Counted from the first letter of the stretch, positions 45,965 through 56,062 are shown. The stretch is DNA of 64,000 bases from Oceanospirillaceae bacterium (GCA_013215505.1 JABSQZ010000004.1:58880-122879); one strand, 5' to 3'. Notes: a model not told the origin generated them from the letters alone. Made by a program: numbers and translations.

Positions 45965-47107
45965 CTATAGTTCGGGGTCAGTATTTTGCACACTGCTACT
46001 GTTATTGCTGACAGCGGTATCAATATCTATGTCACTTTGCTCAACGACACTGGGATCCTTGTCATACAGGGCACTCTGCTTGTAGTCGGAGTGAAAATGT
46101 CTTAAAAAAACCATAATAACGGCGGCCACAGGCAACGCGATTAAGATGCCGATAAAGCCAAACAACTGCCCTCCCGCCATAATTGCAAAAATAACCGCCA
46201 CCGGATGCAAGCCTATTTTGTCACCGACTAACAGCGGAGTAAGTACCATCCCCTCTAGCGCCTGCCCCACCAAAAACACCAAAGTTACCCAAATCAGGAT
46301 ACTGGGATCAGAAAACTGCACCATAGCGGCAATGATGGCAGCGACTATACCTACGACAAAGCCCATATAGGGAACAATACTGGCCACACCCGCCAACATG
46401 CCAAGAATCAGGGCTAAATCCAGACCCACCATCCACAAGCCGATGCTGTAGACAACACCTAGCGCCACCATCACCATTAGCTGACCTTTGATAAAGGCCC
46501 CTAACACTTCATCACATTCGCGGGCTAAATTATTGATATTCCCCTCAACATCCCTGGGCAGTAACTGCTTAATTTTTCCGATCATAATATCCCAGTCACG
46601 TAACAGATAAAAAAACACAACCGGGATTAACACTAAATTGGCCAACCAAGCCGCTATCGCCAGACCGGAGCTGGCAATACTGCCTAGCACATCGTTGACT
46701 AAGCCACTGGTTTGCTTGAAATTATCACGAATAAGACTCTTGATGAAAGCGAAGTCAAAACTGCCAATATCTAAGCCTAAATGCTGCTGCAAAAAAGGCA
46801 GCACTTGTTGCTCTAATAGATTTAGCGCCAGAGGTATTTGTCTAATCACTACCGCTAACTGATGAGTGATTTTCGGGAGCAGGACCAACAGCATAGAAAA
46901 AAAGAAAATCAGCATAAAACTGAACACTACCAATACAGCATTGGTTCTATTGAGCTTCATCTCTTCAAGCCTATCTGCAAGGGGATCAGCTAAGTATGCC
47001 AGCAGCGCCGCAATTAAAAATGGCGAGAGGATCGGTGCCAGCAGATACAGCAATAAGCTGATCACTAAAGTGACTATTAATAAAAACCAACGCTGTGAAA
47101 GTTCCAT
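45965..47107 (-). CDS. AI-2E family transporter (PerM-like permease)
   Basis: 380 residues with about eight membrane helices. Family features are FLIAALLAYLADPLADRLE, YLLRDWD, and VPYMGFVVGIVAAIIAAM followed by GQALEGMVLTPLLVGDKIGLHP. The family includes the AI-2 exporter TqsA and Na+/H+ antiporters, so the substrate is not settled. It is divergent from purM, a pairing seen in other gammaproteobacteria. The acidic C-terminal tail (DIDIDTAVSNNSS) is typical. Confidence 0.9.
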   Translation of the reverse strand: MELSQRWFLLIVTLVISLLLYLLAPILSPFLIAALLAYLADPLADRLEEMKLNRTNAVLVVFSFMLIFFFSMLLVLLPKITHQLAVVIRQIPLALNLLEQQVLPFLQQHLGLDIGSFDFAFIKSLIRDNFKQTSGLVNDVLGSIASSGLAIAAWLANLVLIPVVFFYLLRDWDIMIGKIKQLLPRDVEGNINNLARECDEVLGAFIKGQLMVMVALGVVYSIGLWMVGLDLALILGMLAGVASIVPYMGFVVGIVAAIIAAMVQFSDPSILIWVTLVFLVGQALEGMVLTPLLVGDKIGLHPVAVIFAIMAGGQLFGFIGILIALPVAAVIMVFLRHFHSDYKQSALYDKDPSVVEQSDIDIDTAVSNNSSSVQNTDPEL

Positions 47108-47479
47108 TATCTGCCGTGCTCCGATATTGCTTAATAATTGCCCGTGAGTTTACCAAAGCAACCGCTGAAAGTCTCAATAATCAAAATGTTAGCCCTGCAA
47201 TATGCGGATGCGAACACTCCTGCGTCAACAGTTAGGGGGTCGGGCTCCCCCCGACAGAGAAACGATGCAAAGTGATGCTGCATTTAGCTTAGATTGTTGT
47301 GCTGTAATCGGCATATAACATCAGTGCCCCTTTACCTTAAGGTCAAACATTTTAACCCGACAATGCCGCTACTTTATTGCAATCTATTGTTATTTCAGAA
47401 TAGCTGTTTGTCGGGGAGCATGTTAGAATTCGCCGCGAATAATTCACTGCCCTATTTTTGACTTTAAAGGTCTCTTGCT
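47108..47479. other. Intergenic gap, 372 bp, with G+C hairpin
   Basis: It lies between divergent AI-2E and purM genes. GTCGGG (47239-47244) and CCCGAC (47250-47255) form a G+C-rich hairpin. No recognised PurR site or riboswitch. The purM promoter should be here but I cannot place it. Confidence 0.45.
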
Positions 47480-48529
47480 ATGTCTAATGATTCAAATCCA
47501 ACTTCCCTTAGCTATAAAGATGCAGGTGTCGATATTGATGCAGGTAATGCATTAGTAGAACGTATTAAGCACATTGCCAAAAAAACTAAACGCCCTGAAG
47601 TCATGGGTGGGTTAGGAGGATTTGGCGGTTTATGTGAAATACCAGCGGGCTATAAACAGCCAGTTTTAGTGTCGGGTACTGACGGTGTTGGTACCAAATT
47701 ACGCCTGGCCATGGATCTGAACAGACATGACACTATTGGCATCGACTTAGTCGCCATGTGTGTCAACGATCTGATTGTTGCGGGTGCCGAACCCTTGTAC
47801 TTTTTAGATTATTACGCCACTGGCAAGTTAAATGTAGACACAGCCACCGCGGTTGTTTCCGGTATAGGCAAAGGGTGCGAATTATCGGGTTGTGCCTTAG
47901 TGGGCGGTGAAACGGCTGAAATGCCGGGTATGTACCATGGCGAAGATTATGACTTAGCAGGATTCTGCACTGGCGTGGTTGAAAAATCTGAAATTATCGA
48001 CGGCTCTAAGGTGAAGACCGGTGATGTACTATTAGGTGTCGCCTCCTCTGGCCCTCACTCTAACGGTTACTCGTTAATCCGTAAAATCATAGAGCTTAAC
48101 AACGCCGACTTAGACCAGGATCTCGATGGGCGCCCACTCAAAGATGCACTGATGGAGCCGACTCGAATCTATGTGAAGTCAGTTCTGCAACTAATCAAAG
48201 ATGTGCAGGTAAACGCACTATCGCATATCACTGGTGGCGGCTTGCTGGAAAATATTCCAAGAGTACTGCCGCAAAATAGCAAAGCGGTCATCGACAGGAG
48301 TTCCTGGAAGCTTCCCGCTGTATTCCAGTGGTTACAAGAACAAGGTAACGTGGATCCCGTAGAAATGTACCGCACCTTTAACTGCGGTGTTGGTCTGGTT
48401 ATCTGCGTCCCAGTTGAGCAGCAGCAGCAAGCCCTGCAAAGCTTAGCCGACAATGGCGAAAACGCCTGGGTGATCGGAACCATTGCAACGGCTGCTGAAA
48501 ACGAAGAGCAAGTTGAGATAGTTGGCTAA
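47480..48529 (+). CDS. purM: Phosphoribosylformylglycinamidine cyclo-ligase
   Basis: 349 residues, the usual size. AIRS-family motifs [42 protein letters not shown] and [11 protein letters not shown] are complete, with the ATP-binding region and HITGGGL later. It forms aminoimidazole ribotide from FGAM in purine synthesis. It is followed 2 bp later by purN, the classic purMN pair. Confidence 0.98.
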   Translation: MSNDSNPTSLSYKDAGVDIDAGNALVERIKHIAKKTKRPEVMGGLGGFGGLCEIPAGYKQPVLVSGTDGVGTKLRLAMDLNRHDTIGIDLVAMCVNDLIVAGAEPLYFLDYYATGKLNVDTATAVVSGIGKGCELSGCALVGGETAEMPGMYHGEDYDLAGFCTGVVEKSEIIDGSKVKTGDVLLGVASSGPHSNGYSLIRKIIELNNADLDQDLDGRPLKDALMEPTRIYVKSVLQLIKDVQVNALSHITGGGLLENIPRVLPQNSKAVIDRSSWKLPAVFQWLQEQGNVDPVEMYRTFNCGVGLVICVPVEQQQQALQSLADNGENAWVIGTIATAAENEEQVEIVG

Positions 48530-48531
48530 TA

Positions 48532-49188
48532 ATGAAAAAGCGTATTGCGGTACTAATTTCCGGCAGCGGCACTAATTTACAAGCTGTAATTAACGCCGTA
48601 GATGCAGGCATAATCAACGCTGAAATAGTACTAGTAATAAGCAATAAGGCGGATGCGTACGGTATAACCCGTGCGCAAAACGCCGACATTGAAACATTGG
48701 TACTGCAACATACTGACTATAACAGTCGCTTGGATTTTGATCTGGCGATGCTTGAACAGCTTGAACAAAAAAACGTTGACTTAGTAGTGCTAGCGGGCTT
48801 CATGCGTATTTTGAGTGACGAATTTGTCCGCCACTTTTCTGGTCGCATGCTCAATATCCACCCCTCACTGCTACCAAAACACAAGGGTTTGCATACCCAT
48901 CAACGGGCGCTTGAGGCCGGTGATACTGAACATGGCTGCTCGGTTCACTTTGTCACTGCACAACTCGATGATGGACCCGTGGCACTGCAGGCAATAGTGC
49001 CTGTCACAGCGACTGATCGCGAACAGCAGCTTCAGCATAAAGTACATTTGAGAGAACACATAGCCTACCCCAAGGTCATCGCCTGGTTCTGCGCAGATAG
49101 ATTGCGCTGCATTGACAACAAATTATATTTAAATGATGAACTTCTTCCCGCCAATGGTTTCAAACTACCGTTTGATGCTCTGGATTGA
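48532..49188 (+). CDS. purN: Phosphoribosylglycinamide formyltransferase
   Basis: 218 residues. The motifs ISGSGTNLQAVI, LAGFMRIL, the catalytic asparagine and histidine in NIHPSLLPKHKGLHTH, and HFVTAQLDDGP with the catalytic aspartate are all present. It transfers formyl from 10-formyl-THF to GAR. Two bases after purM, so the two are co-translated. Confidence 0.98.
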   Translation: MKKRIAVLISGSGTNLQAVINAVDAGIINAEIVLVISNKADAYGITRAQNADIETLVLQHTDYNSRLDFDLAMLEQLEQKNVDLVVLAGFMRILSDEFVRHFSGRMLNIHPSLLPKHKGLHTHQRALEAGDTEHGCSVHFVTAQLDDGPVALQAIVPVTATDREQQLQHKVHLREHIAYPKVIAWFCADRLRCIDNKLYLNDELLPANGFKLPFDALD

Positions 49189-49287
49189 GCAACCAATAGC
49201 AGTTAGTCTGTCCTTTTTTTGTATTTAAAATACAACATTTTAATTGGGCTAAGGCTAGCTTGAATTCAACTACCAAGGTCAGGTTTT

Positions 49288-49995
49288 ATGTCTTTACAAT
49301 TTTTACTTTCGAAAAGCATGCTAAAACGCATATCTTACTCGGCACTGTTAGCATGCATTAGCTTACCAAGTTACGCCCTAGAAGCTTACCAGGCGACCTA
49401 CACTGCCAACATAAAATCGGGCCTGAGTTTTAGCGGCACATTAAAGCGCAGCTTATCTAAAGTAAGTGATGGGCAGTGGTTGTTTCAAGACAATATCAGC
49501 TCCATGCTTGCCTCAATAGAAGAGAGCAGTAATTTCACCATTGACGACAACAAAATACAGCCACTTAAATATCACTACTTACGCAAAGTATTAGGCAAAA
49601 AGAAAAAACGCGATATCAGCTTCGACTGGTCCAAAGAAACTGCAGTAAATCGCGACAATCAGTCCTTTGCATTACTTTCTGGCACTCAGGACAGTATTAG
49701 CTATCAGTTACAACTACAGCTGGACTTACAACGTGGTGTACGCGGTAATTTTAGCTACCCTATTGCCAAAAGAGGCGCAGTCAGCAATATTAAATTTGTT
49801 CAGGTTGGCCGTGAAGTGATTGACACGCCAATGGGGAAATTAGACAGCATCAAGTTAAAGCTTGACCGGGGTGCAGACGCCAAGCGTGTAACTTATATTT
49901 GGTTCTCAACAAAACACAATTTTATTATCTCTCAGTTACAACAGACTGAAGCCGATGGTAAATCCTATTCTATTGTCCTTAAAAAACTCTCATAA
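49288..49995 (+). CDS. DUF3108 domain exported protein
   Basis: 235 residues. A signal peptide is present (SALLACISLPSYA|LEAY); the translation may begin at 49288 (AAGG upstream) or at the internal ATG 49321, MLKRISYS. The mature part is the DUF3108 beta-rich fold with YQATYTANIKSGLSFSGTL and WFSTKHNFIISQLQ. Periplasmic or outer-membrane, of unknown function. It lies downstream of purN, as DUF3108 genes often do. Confidence 0.85.
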   Translation: MSLQFLLSKSMLKRISYSALLACISLPSYALEAYQATYTANIKSGLSFSGTLKRSLSKVSDGQWLFQDNISSMLASIEESSNFTIDDNKIQPLKYHYLRKVLGKKKKRDISFDWSKETAVNRDNQSFALLSGTQDSISYQLQLQLDLQRGVRGNFSYPIAKRGAVSNIKFVQVGREVIDTPMGKLDSIKLKLDRGADAKRVTYIWFSTKHNFIISQLQQTEADGKSYSIVLKKLS

Positions 49996-50091
49996 TTTAC
50001 ATTCCTCAAGCCCTTAGCCGCCCTGCAAGCCCTTGGCAGCTAGGGATGAGAATACTGTCTGTTACTTATCTATCTATCTGGAATTCTTGCC

Positions 50092-50364
50092 ATGCATACA
50101 GAGCGCGCCGAAAACTTATTACAATGGTTATTAAACGAGGAAGACTGCGAGAACGATGACCGGCGCTTTTATTGCAGCTACTTAATAGCTCACACTAGCC
50201 TGGCGATGTCTGATGATGATAACGACAGTGATTTTTTTAGCATCATGGCCACAAGTTTGTCGCAAACATTGAATAAAGACAAATTATCCGATCAGGACAA
50301 ATCAGGAATTAACGCACTCTGGCTTGAAGCTTGTGACCTGCAGACAGAGACCCACAACGGCTAG
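50092..50364 (+). CDS. YfcL-family small protein
   Basis: 90 residues, acidic and helical, with no signal peptide. Length and pattern (DDRRFYCSYLIAHTSLAMSD, then LSDQDKSGINALW) match the YfcL family, a small cytosolic protein of unknown function. Assignment is by eye and moderately firm. Confidence 0.65.
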   Translation: MHTERAENLLQWLLNEEDCENDDRRFYCSYLIAHTSLAMSDDDNDSDFFSIMATSLSQTLNKDKLSDQDKSGINALWLEACDLQTETHNG

Positions 50365-50433
50365 CAGCTAATAGCTGCACAGTGCTAATCTGCTATTAAT
50401 CCTTAATTTTTTTCGACTATTTTTCTGCATAAA

Positions 50434-50450
50434 TTATTCTTTACGAATAA
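50434..50450. promoter_or_regulatory. Candidate operator upstream of sodN
   Basis: TTATTC and GAATAA form a perfect 6-bp inverted repeat with a 5-bp spacer, about 130 bp before the sodN start. It could bind a metal regulator such as Nur, but there is only one site and the match is not specific. Confidence 0.35.
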
Positions 50451-50578
50451 ACTAAGGTATTATCCACTCACTTTATTTATCCTATCTATAATGAGATTGC
50501 TGTTAATTTTGTACTTATATTTCAGTCGACTTTAGCGGCATCGATTTTTGTGAAAACAAAATATTCAGAGGCATAAAA

Positions 50579-51076
50579 ATGATTCATCAAATTACTAAAG
50601 CAATAGATTCTGTTTTTGGCATCAAAACTGTCAGCGCACACTGTGATGTTCCCTGCGGCATTTATGATCCGAGCACCATGCAAGTTGCTGCACTATCTGT
50701 TATTCGCTTCATCGACCAGATCAATGAATTAGACGGCAAAGAGCTGACTCTTGCAGACCACGCCAAGCTAGCGCGTCTAGTGGCTGAAAAAGAAACACAT
50801 GCTGCCAAAGTTAAAGAAGAAGTGCGCATTGTTTGGGGTGATTACTTCAAAGCGGCACAGTTTGAAGCTTGCCCAGGTACTAACGAACTAGTTCACAGCA
50901 TTATGCTTGCTGGCTCTAAGTGCAAACAGACTATCGATCGCGCTGCTGGAGAAGAGTTACTTAAGCTAGTAAACGAATTTGCTGTAAGCTTCTGGAAAAC
51001 TAAAGGTGTTGAGACTTTCACTGCGACTTGCCCTTACCCACCAGCTCTAGATGTTGTATACCCTAAGTTAGGCTAA
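50579..51076 (+). CDS. sodN: Nickel superoxide dismutase
   Basis: 165 residues. The nickel-hook motif HCDVPCGIYDP begins at residue 21; the first 20 residues are a pro-sequence removed so that the new N-terminal His and the two cysteines bind nickel. The four-helix bundle follows, with LAEK/RLVAEKETHAAKVKEE and FWKTKG regions. It dismutates superoxide. The maturation protease SodX is encoded just downstream. The ribosome site GAGGC precedes the ATG. Confidence 0.97.
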   Translation: MIHQITKAIDSVFGIKTVSAHCDVPCGIYDPSTMQVAALSVIRFIDQINELDGKELTLADHAKLARLVAEKETHAAKVKEEVRIVWGDYFKAAQFEACPGTNELVHSIMLAGSKCKQTIDRAAGEELLKLVNEFAVSFWKTKGVETFTATCPYPPALDVVYPKLG

Positions 51077-51092
51077 ACACATTAAGTAGCAA

Positions 51093-51122
51093 TGCTCGCA
51101 GTTGTCACGGTAACTGCGAGCA
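51093..51122 (+). terminator. Intercistronic hairpin between sodN and sodX
   Basis: TGCTCGCAGTT (51093-51103) and AACTGCGAGCA (51112-51122) form a perfect 11-bp stem, 8-nt loop, followed by CTTTT. It is probably a partial terminator that lowers sodX relative to sodN. Confidence 0.65.
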
Positions 51123-51149
51123 CTTTTACCCTAGCTACTCCCATCTATA

Positions 51150-51449
51150 ATGCTCTATATCCGTCGAATTACCGGCAACAGCATGTATCCGACTCTCAGA
51201 GATGGAGACTACATCTGGGCACTCAGACGCCTGCGCGGTCACTACCGACAAGGTGACATAGTACTGGTCGACCACCCCAAATACGCAAAAATCGTTAAAC
51301 GAATTCAAAGCATTGATAGCAATGGTCTATTTTGGCTGACAGGAGATGGCATCGAATCTGTTTCTAGCACAGAGATGGGGCCGATCAACCACAGACAGAT
51401 ATTAGCTAAAATGTTTTGGCACATATGTCCTAAAGACCATAAACAATGA
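51150..51449 (+). CDS. sodX: Nickel-type superoxide dismutase maturation protease
   Basis: 99 residues of the S24/S26 signal-peptidase-like fold with the catalytic serine in TGNSMYPTLRDGDY (Ser11) and a catalytic lysine in KIVKRIQS (Lys50). It cleaves the SodN pro-peptide. It has no membrane anchor, unlike ordinary signal peptidase, and lies 73 bp after sodN. No good ribosome site precedes the ATG. Confidence 0.9.
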   Translation: MLYIRRITGNSMYPTLRDGDYIWALRRLRGHYRQGDIVLVDHPKYAKIVKRIQSIDSNGLFWLTGDGIESVSSTEMGPINHRQILAKMFWHICPKDHKQ

Positions 51450-51512
51450 CAGCTGACTGCGCTCAAACCCACTCAAAGCCCGCTAAAACTAAACCTTCCA
51501 GTACTGCTGTAA

Positions 51513-53609
51513 CTAGATCAACTGCTGCTCCATCGCATCAGCATCACGCGGCTTAGCTACAAAATATCCTTGCAAGTAATCGATAGCTGCACTCTTAACG
51601 TATTCCTATTGTTGTTGTGATTCAATAACCACAGCAACCACTATAATTGACATAAGATGGGCAAAAATAATCATTGAGTGAATAATTTTTTTCATTTTCG
51701 CTATCGTCCAGCCGCTCTTGTATAAAGGATTTATCAATTTTCAAATAATCAATATCCAGGCTCGATATAAGCCGGAAAGAACTGTATTCGGCTCCATAAC
51801 AATCTATGGATAATTTAATACCCAGTGACTTGAGCTCACTCAAAACACAGATAATATTATCGGTATTATTAATCAGCGTCGGTTCGCTAATTTCAAAAAT
51901 AATCTTGCTCAGATCTATACCCTGTAAACTTTTTAAATTTAATACATCCTCGACTATTAGCTTGCGAAAAAACAGCCTATTGGACATGTTAAAACTGAGC
52001 TCGACAGTTACTGCACAGATTTTTCTCCTGCCATTTCGACAAGTTCTCAATGCCTTTGAGGATAATTTGATAACTTAGCTCTGCAATTAAACCGCTATCT
52101 TCTGCCGGGGACATAAAACGGCTGGGCTCCAACAGGCCAAATTGCGGGTGTTGCCTCCTCACTAGCACCTCAAAAGAAAAGTTTTCACCCTGCTGATTTA
52201 CTATGGGCTGGTAATAGCTGCCTATTTCATTATTTTTCAGAGCCTGTTTAAGCGTTAACAGCAGCGCATCACGTTGCTGCAAATTTTGCTGAGCCGCGAT
52301 ATCAAATACTTGATAATTATTGCGCTCCGATTGTTTCGCCAAATACATAGCCGTATCTGCAGCCTGAATTAATTCATCAACATCACAGCCATAGTCCGGA
52401 TATTTAACCACTACGATACTGCCTGGCATATACATTTCATAATTATTGTATTTGAAAGGACGCTTTAACACGCTCAACAATTTTCCAGCCCCCTTATCGG
52501 TCTCAGTGCCATCATTGTCATCTTCAAAGATCACCGCAGACACATCCACATCCCGCCCTACATGGGTCAGACGCTACTTTCATCCCGTAGTAAGCTATGC
52601 CCTGCACAATGCCCCAACTCATCAGTAATACAATTAGAGTGATCTAAATCTATACACATTAAATAGAGGTCGTGTTGATTTCTTTTCGCCTGATACATAG
52701 CATTAGTCGCAGTCTCCCTGAACATAGTTCTTGGGCAGCTGAGTCAGCGCATCACGGAGCGCCATATACAGCAGTGCCTGTTCAGATTTATTGCGCTCCC
52801 TGATATCCCGGAAAATAAACACCCCGCCAACAGCACTGGATTGAGATTAAGCAGCAAAAGATAAATCTACATTGACAGATTCAATGTCTTTGTTAAATAA
52901 ATGGATATTTGTTCCACGAATCAATGAATTATCTTTAATAGCAGAGTGATAGCTACTGTGCTGCCAGTTGCCTAAATAGGGAAGATCTGCAGAGATGATC
53001 GTAAAAACATGCTGATTGGTTAGCATATTTTCGCTGTAACCTTAAGAGCTCAGTGGATTCCGGATTCACATAATCAATGAAAGCGAATTCATCGATACTG
53101 ATTATGCCCTCTGCGCTACTAGCCAGGGTATTTTGTTTGGTTTTGCGCCTGCTCTGTCAGGAAAACATCTCATCCTGTAAATTTCTTTTGCCGCTGTACA
53201 GCGCTAAAAAGAAGGCTACTTAAGAGCGAATAATAAAGGGATCGAGAGGATGGCAGCTAAAGTCTACTGCGCCAATTTCATAGTCTGAATGTAAACAATT
53301 CTGATCGGTTTGGGTCAGGCGACAATACAGATCACCAGAATGTCACGGGTTTTAGGGTGCTTCTTCAACAACCTCAGATTTCTAAGCCATCCAACTCCGG
53401 CATTTGTACATCCAGCAATATCAGCGAGTAGTTATGATTTTTTAACAACAGCGACAACGCCTGATTACCCGAGTTGGCACAAGTGACGCAGTTACACTGA
53501 TCTACCAACAACTCCTTCAATCTAAGCAGATTGGATTGGCAATCACCGCCAATTAACACATTGCCTCGGTAAATTGTGGCTCTTTATTATAATGAAGCTG
53601 CGCATTCAT
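51513..53609 (-). pseudogene. REC-PAS-GGDEF-EAL regulator, frameshifted
   Basis: A decayed minus-strand gene of about 2.1 kb. Order of recognisable pieces from the 5' end: receiver (53609-53200; ATG at 53609, then SLILLDVQMPELDG and RLLKKHPKTRDI), PAS (53150-52860; EGIISIDEFAFIDYVNPESTELL), the GGDEF lead-in ALRDALTQLP near 52740 and CIDLDH...TDELGH (52660-52590), and EAL (52200-51513; YYQPIV, EVLVRR, KIDKSFI, DYLQGYFVAKP). At least four frameshifts or stops interrupt it. The GGDEF motif is not recognisable and the EAL metal residues are altered (SIDCYGAEYSS). It is unlikely to make or degrade c-di-GMP. Confidence 0.85.
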
Positions 53610-53627
53610 TGAACTTATCTCATCTGT

Positions 53628-53643
53628 CATTCATTCATTCATT
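53628..53643. repeat. CATT tetranucleotide repeat, four copies
   Basis: Four perfect CATT units just upstream of the decayed regulator's start; a slippage-prone tract. Confidence 0.7.
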
Positions 53644-53965
53644 GGAGCTCGCAGTGAGTACCGCTGCCAACTATCATGCAAACAAGTGTTTCGCCACTGT
53701 GGACGAGAAGCTCCAGGCATATCTGTAAACTTCTAGCCCCCAGCTTCTGAAAATAGCAGCAGGTATGACTTTGCGCGCAAGCTCCATAATCACCTTTAGA
53801 TCGGTGATTTAAATAAAGCTTAGATTTATTTTGTAAATAGTTAGATAAAGAAGATAAAAAAACCATGAGCAGGCTTATCTGCTTTTTAAAATCTTATAAC
53901 AGACAGTTTTCGCTGTGTTACAGCACTGATAAAACTTCATAACCAGCTGATTTCATGGTTATTAC

Positions 53966-54002
53966 TAGATAGGATAGATAGGATAGATAGGATAGATAGG
54001 AT
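53966..54002. repeat. 9-bp tandem repeat (ATAGATAGG), about four copies
   Basis: Units at 53974-53982, 53983-53991 and 53992-54000 are identical, with a partial unit before and after. It lies in an otherwise gene-free stretch (53867-54173) between the pseudogene and murB. A typical slippage-prone microsatellite. Confidence 0.85.
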
Positions 54003-54173
54003 TAAAACCGATTATATTTTCTAATTAAATCGGATCGACACTCTGTTTGAGAGAATTTTTATATCAGGGGACTGCAAGCAGGGACTGAGGCTCATTGGAG
54101 CAAGAGTTTTCAGCGGCTGCCAGCACCACAGCTCCCCAAACAAAAGAGCTGAAGGAATTATACTGGGTAAAGA

Positions 54174-55202
54174 CTAACTAGAAGAGGGAAAACGCTGGGG
54201 TTCAATTTCCAATTGGACTCTGAATTTTTCATACACCGACTGTTTGATATCTTCAGCTAATTGCAGCAACTGGGCTATAGTACTCTCGCCAGTGTGTATC
54301 AGCACCAGCGCCTGTTTAGGGTACACTCCAACGCCCGCATCGAGATAGCCTTTCCAGCCGCAATAATCTATCAACCAACCCGCCGCAACTTTAATCTCAC
54401 TGCATGCCGTTGGATGACCTACAATCTGAGGGTAGTCACCTTGCAGTTGTTGAAATTGGCGGTGACTTATCACCGGGTTCTTAAAAAAGCTTCCGGCGTT
54501 GGCCACCTTAGCCGGGTCAGGTAATTTTTCCGACCTGATTGCACATATCGCCTGAAACACATCAGCCAAGCTAATTTTCGATAGTGATTGATTATCTAAA
54601 TAATCCTTAAGCGCTTGATATTTGACTTTTATAGCGGCATTTTTTTGCAACTGAAAATCAACCGAAGTGATGATAAACCGGCCTTTAGCACGTTTGAAAA
54701 CACTGTCCCGATATAAAAACTGGCACTGTGAATTATCCAACTCGACAAAGTCTTTAGCCCGGCAATCCCAGGCCCGCACTTTTACCAGCACATCTTTAAG
54801 TTCGGTGCCATAAGCGCCAATGTTCTGCACCGGCGAGGCACCGACCAAGCCGGGTATCAGAGCCATCGTTTCGATGCCCTGCCAATTATTTTCTACGCTC
54901 CACTGCACCAGCTCATGCCAATTTTCGCCAGCGCCGATGCGCAATACTACATGCTCATCTGATTGCTCAATGACTGTTCTGCCCATCAATTGCATATGCA
55001 GTGTTAATCCTGGGATATGTTCATCGACTAACACATTGCTGCCACCAGAGAGCACTTGATGATCAAGCTGATGGCTTTGTGCATACGCCAGTGCCTTCAA
55101 CAAATCTGCTTCATTGGCTATTGCGGTAAACTGTTCCGCTATAGCATTAAAGCCGAGTGTGTTTAAAGCAATGATATTTTTGTTAGTTTCTATGGATAAC
55201 AA
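54174..55202 (-). CDS. murB: UDP-N-acetylenolpyruvoylglucosamine reductase
   Basis: 342 residues from TTG 55202, chosen because AGGA lies 6 nt upstream and the resulting length equals that of E. coli MurB; a longer TTG start at 55250 is possible but lacks a site. The FAD-binding motif GGSNVLVDE, IPGLVGASPVQNIGAYGTEL, YRDSVFK and NAGSFFKNPV are present. It reduces UDP-GlcNAc-enolpyruvate to UDP-MurNAc for peptidoglycan. The upstream phosphatase gene is a common neighbour. Confidence 0.93.
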   Translation of the reverse strand: MLSIETNKNIIALNTLGFNAIAEQFTAIANEADLLKALAYAQSHQLDHQVLSGGSNVLVDEHIPGLTLHMQLMGRTVIEQSDEHVVLRIGAGENWHELVQWSVENNWQGIETMALIPGLVGASPVQNIGAYGTELKDVLVKVRAWDCRAKDFVELDNSQCQFLYRDSVFKRAKGRFIITSVDFQLQKNAAIKVKYQALKDYLDNQSLSKISLADVFQAICAIRSEKLPDPAKVANAGSFFKNPVISHRQFQQLQGDYPQIVGHPTACSEIKVAAGWLIDYCGWKGYLDAGVGVYPKQALVLIHTGESTIAQLLQLAEDIKQSVYEKFRVQLEIEPQRFPSSS

Positions 55203-55260
55203 GGTAAATCCTGAAAAATGGGCAGCTGGCAGTGCACAGTTATTAGTCAAAGCGGCTAGT

Positions 55261-55776
55261 TTACCTGTTTAATTGATGCTTTGCCCGCAACTGCGACAAT
55301 AAATTTTCACTGGCATCCTCTAATAAATTCAACACATGATTAAAGCCTTGCTCTCCACCAAAATATGGATCAGGCACTTGGGTCTCACTGCCAATGGTAT
55401 CTGATTTATAATCAAGTATTAAGCTGATAATTGCACTACTGTCTTCGGGTTGCAGTAGCTGTAAATCAAGAAGATTTAGCTCGTCCATCGCCAGTATATA
55501 TTCGAACTTATAAAAATCATTTCTGCTGACTTGTCTGGCCCTGAGTTGTGCTAAATCATAGCCTCGCTCAGCGGCATATGCAGTCGCTCTAGCGTCTGGT
55601 GCAACGCCTATGTGGTATTGCGAAGTCCCCGCAGAGTCAATGTTGATTTTTACATCCAGCCCGGCATCTTGCACTAATTTTCTGAACACACCCTCGGCTG
55701 TTGGCGAGCGACAAATATTGCCCAGACAGATGAATAGAACACCTATTTTATTCATATTATTCATATAGTTAACCAT
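55261..55776 (-). CDS. Low-molecular-weight protein tyrosine phosphatase
   Basis: 171 residues from the first ATG; the true start may be the ATG at 55755 (MNKIGVLFICLGN), which fits family length better. The P-loop CLGNICRS and the late general-acid DPYFGGEQGF are intact. It dephosphorylates tyrosines or small phosphoesters in the cytosol. It precedes murB by 58 bp (to its TTG) and is on the same strand. Confidence 0.9.
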   Translation of the reverse strand: MVNYMNNMNKIGVLFICLGNICRSPTAEGVFRKLVQDAGLDVKINIDSAGTSQYHIGVAPDARATAYAAERGYDLAQLRARQVSRNDFYKFEYILAMDELNLLDLQLLQPEDSSAIISLILDYKSDTIGSETQVPDPYFGGEQGFNHVLNLLEDASENLLSQLRAKHQLNR

Positions 55777-55978
55777 GAAATTTGCATGAATACTGACCCC
55801 AAATATGACACATTATGAGCTATATAGATCAAAGGGTTACATTATGGTTTTCAGAAAGAAAAACGAACAAAACGGACATAATCAGCCACAACTCACCATA
55901 CATTATATAGACAATTAGATCTCTATAAGGATTCGCAATGGAATTACATTTTGGACACTAATTTGCAAAGGAATCGAT

Positions 55979-56062
55979 ATGGTATCAATTCACAATATAC
56001 TGGTCGCATCTGGCAGCGTGTTTTTTCTGCCGATGATAATTGTCTTTATTGGCGGTATTTAA
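55979..56062 (+). CDS. Possible 27-residue membrane peptide
   Basis: A 27-codon frame with AAGGA 6 nt before the ATG. Sequence VSIHNILVASGSVFFLPMII is strongly hydrophobic, consistent with a single membrane span. A seven-codon frame with its own weak site precedes it (55938-55961). A related HNILV start occurs at 58314 (MSALHNILVVFSGVL) just after the pentapeptide gene, but without the hydrophobic tail. Real gene or relic is uncertain. Confidence 0.4.
   Translation: MVSIHNILVASGSVFFLPMIIVFIGGI

Noticed and set aside
53639..53866. A 75-codon minus-strand frame upstream of the pseudogene
   Set aside because: No motifs, low-complexity AT-rich start, and it lies across microsatellite sequence.
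53966..54002. Short tandem repeats as a CRISPR array
   Set aside because: Units are contiguous without spacers and no cas gene is nearby.
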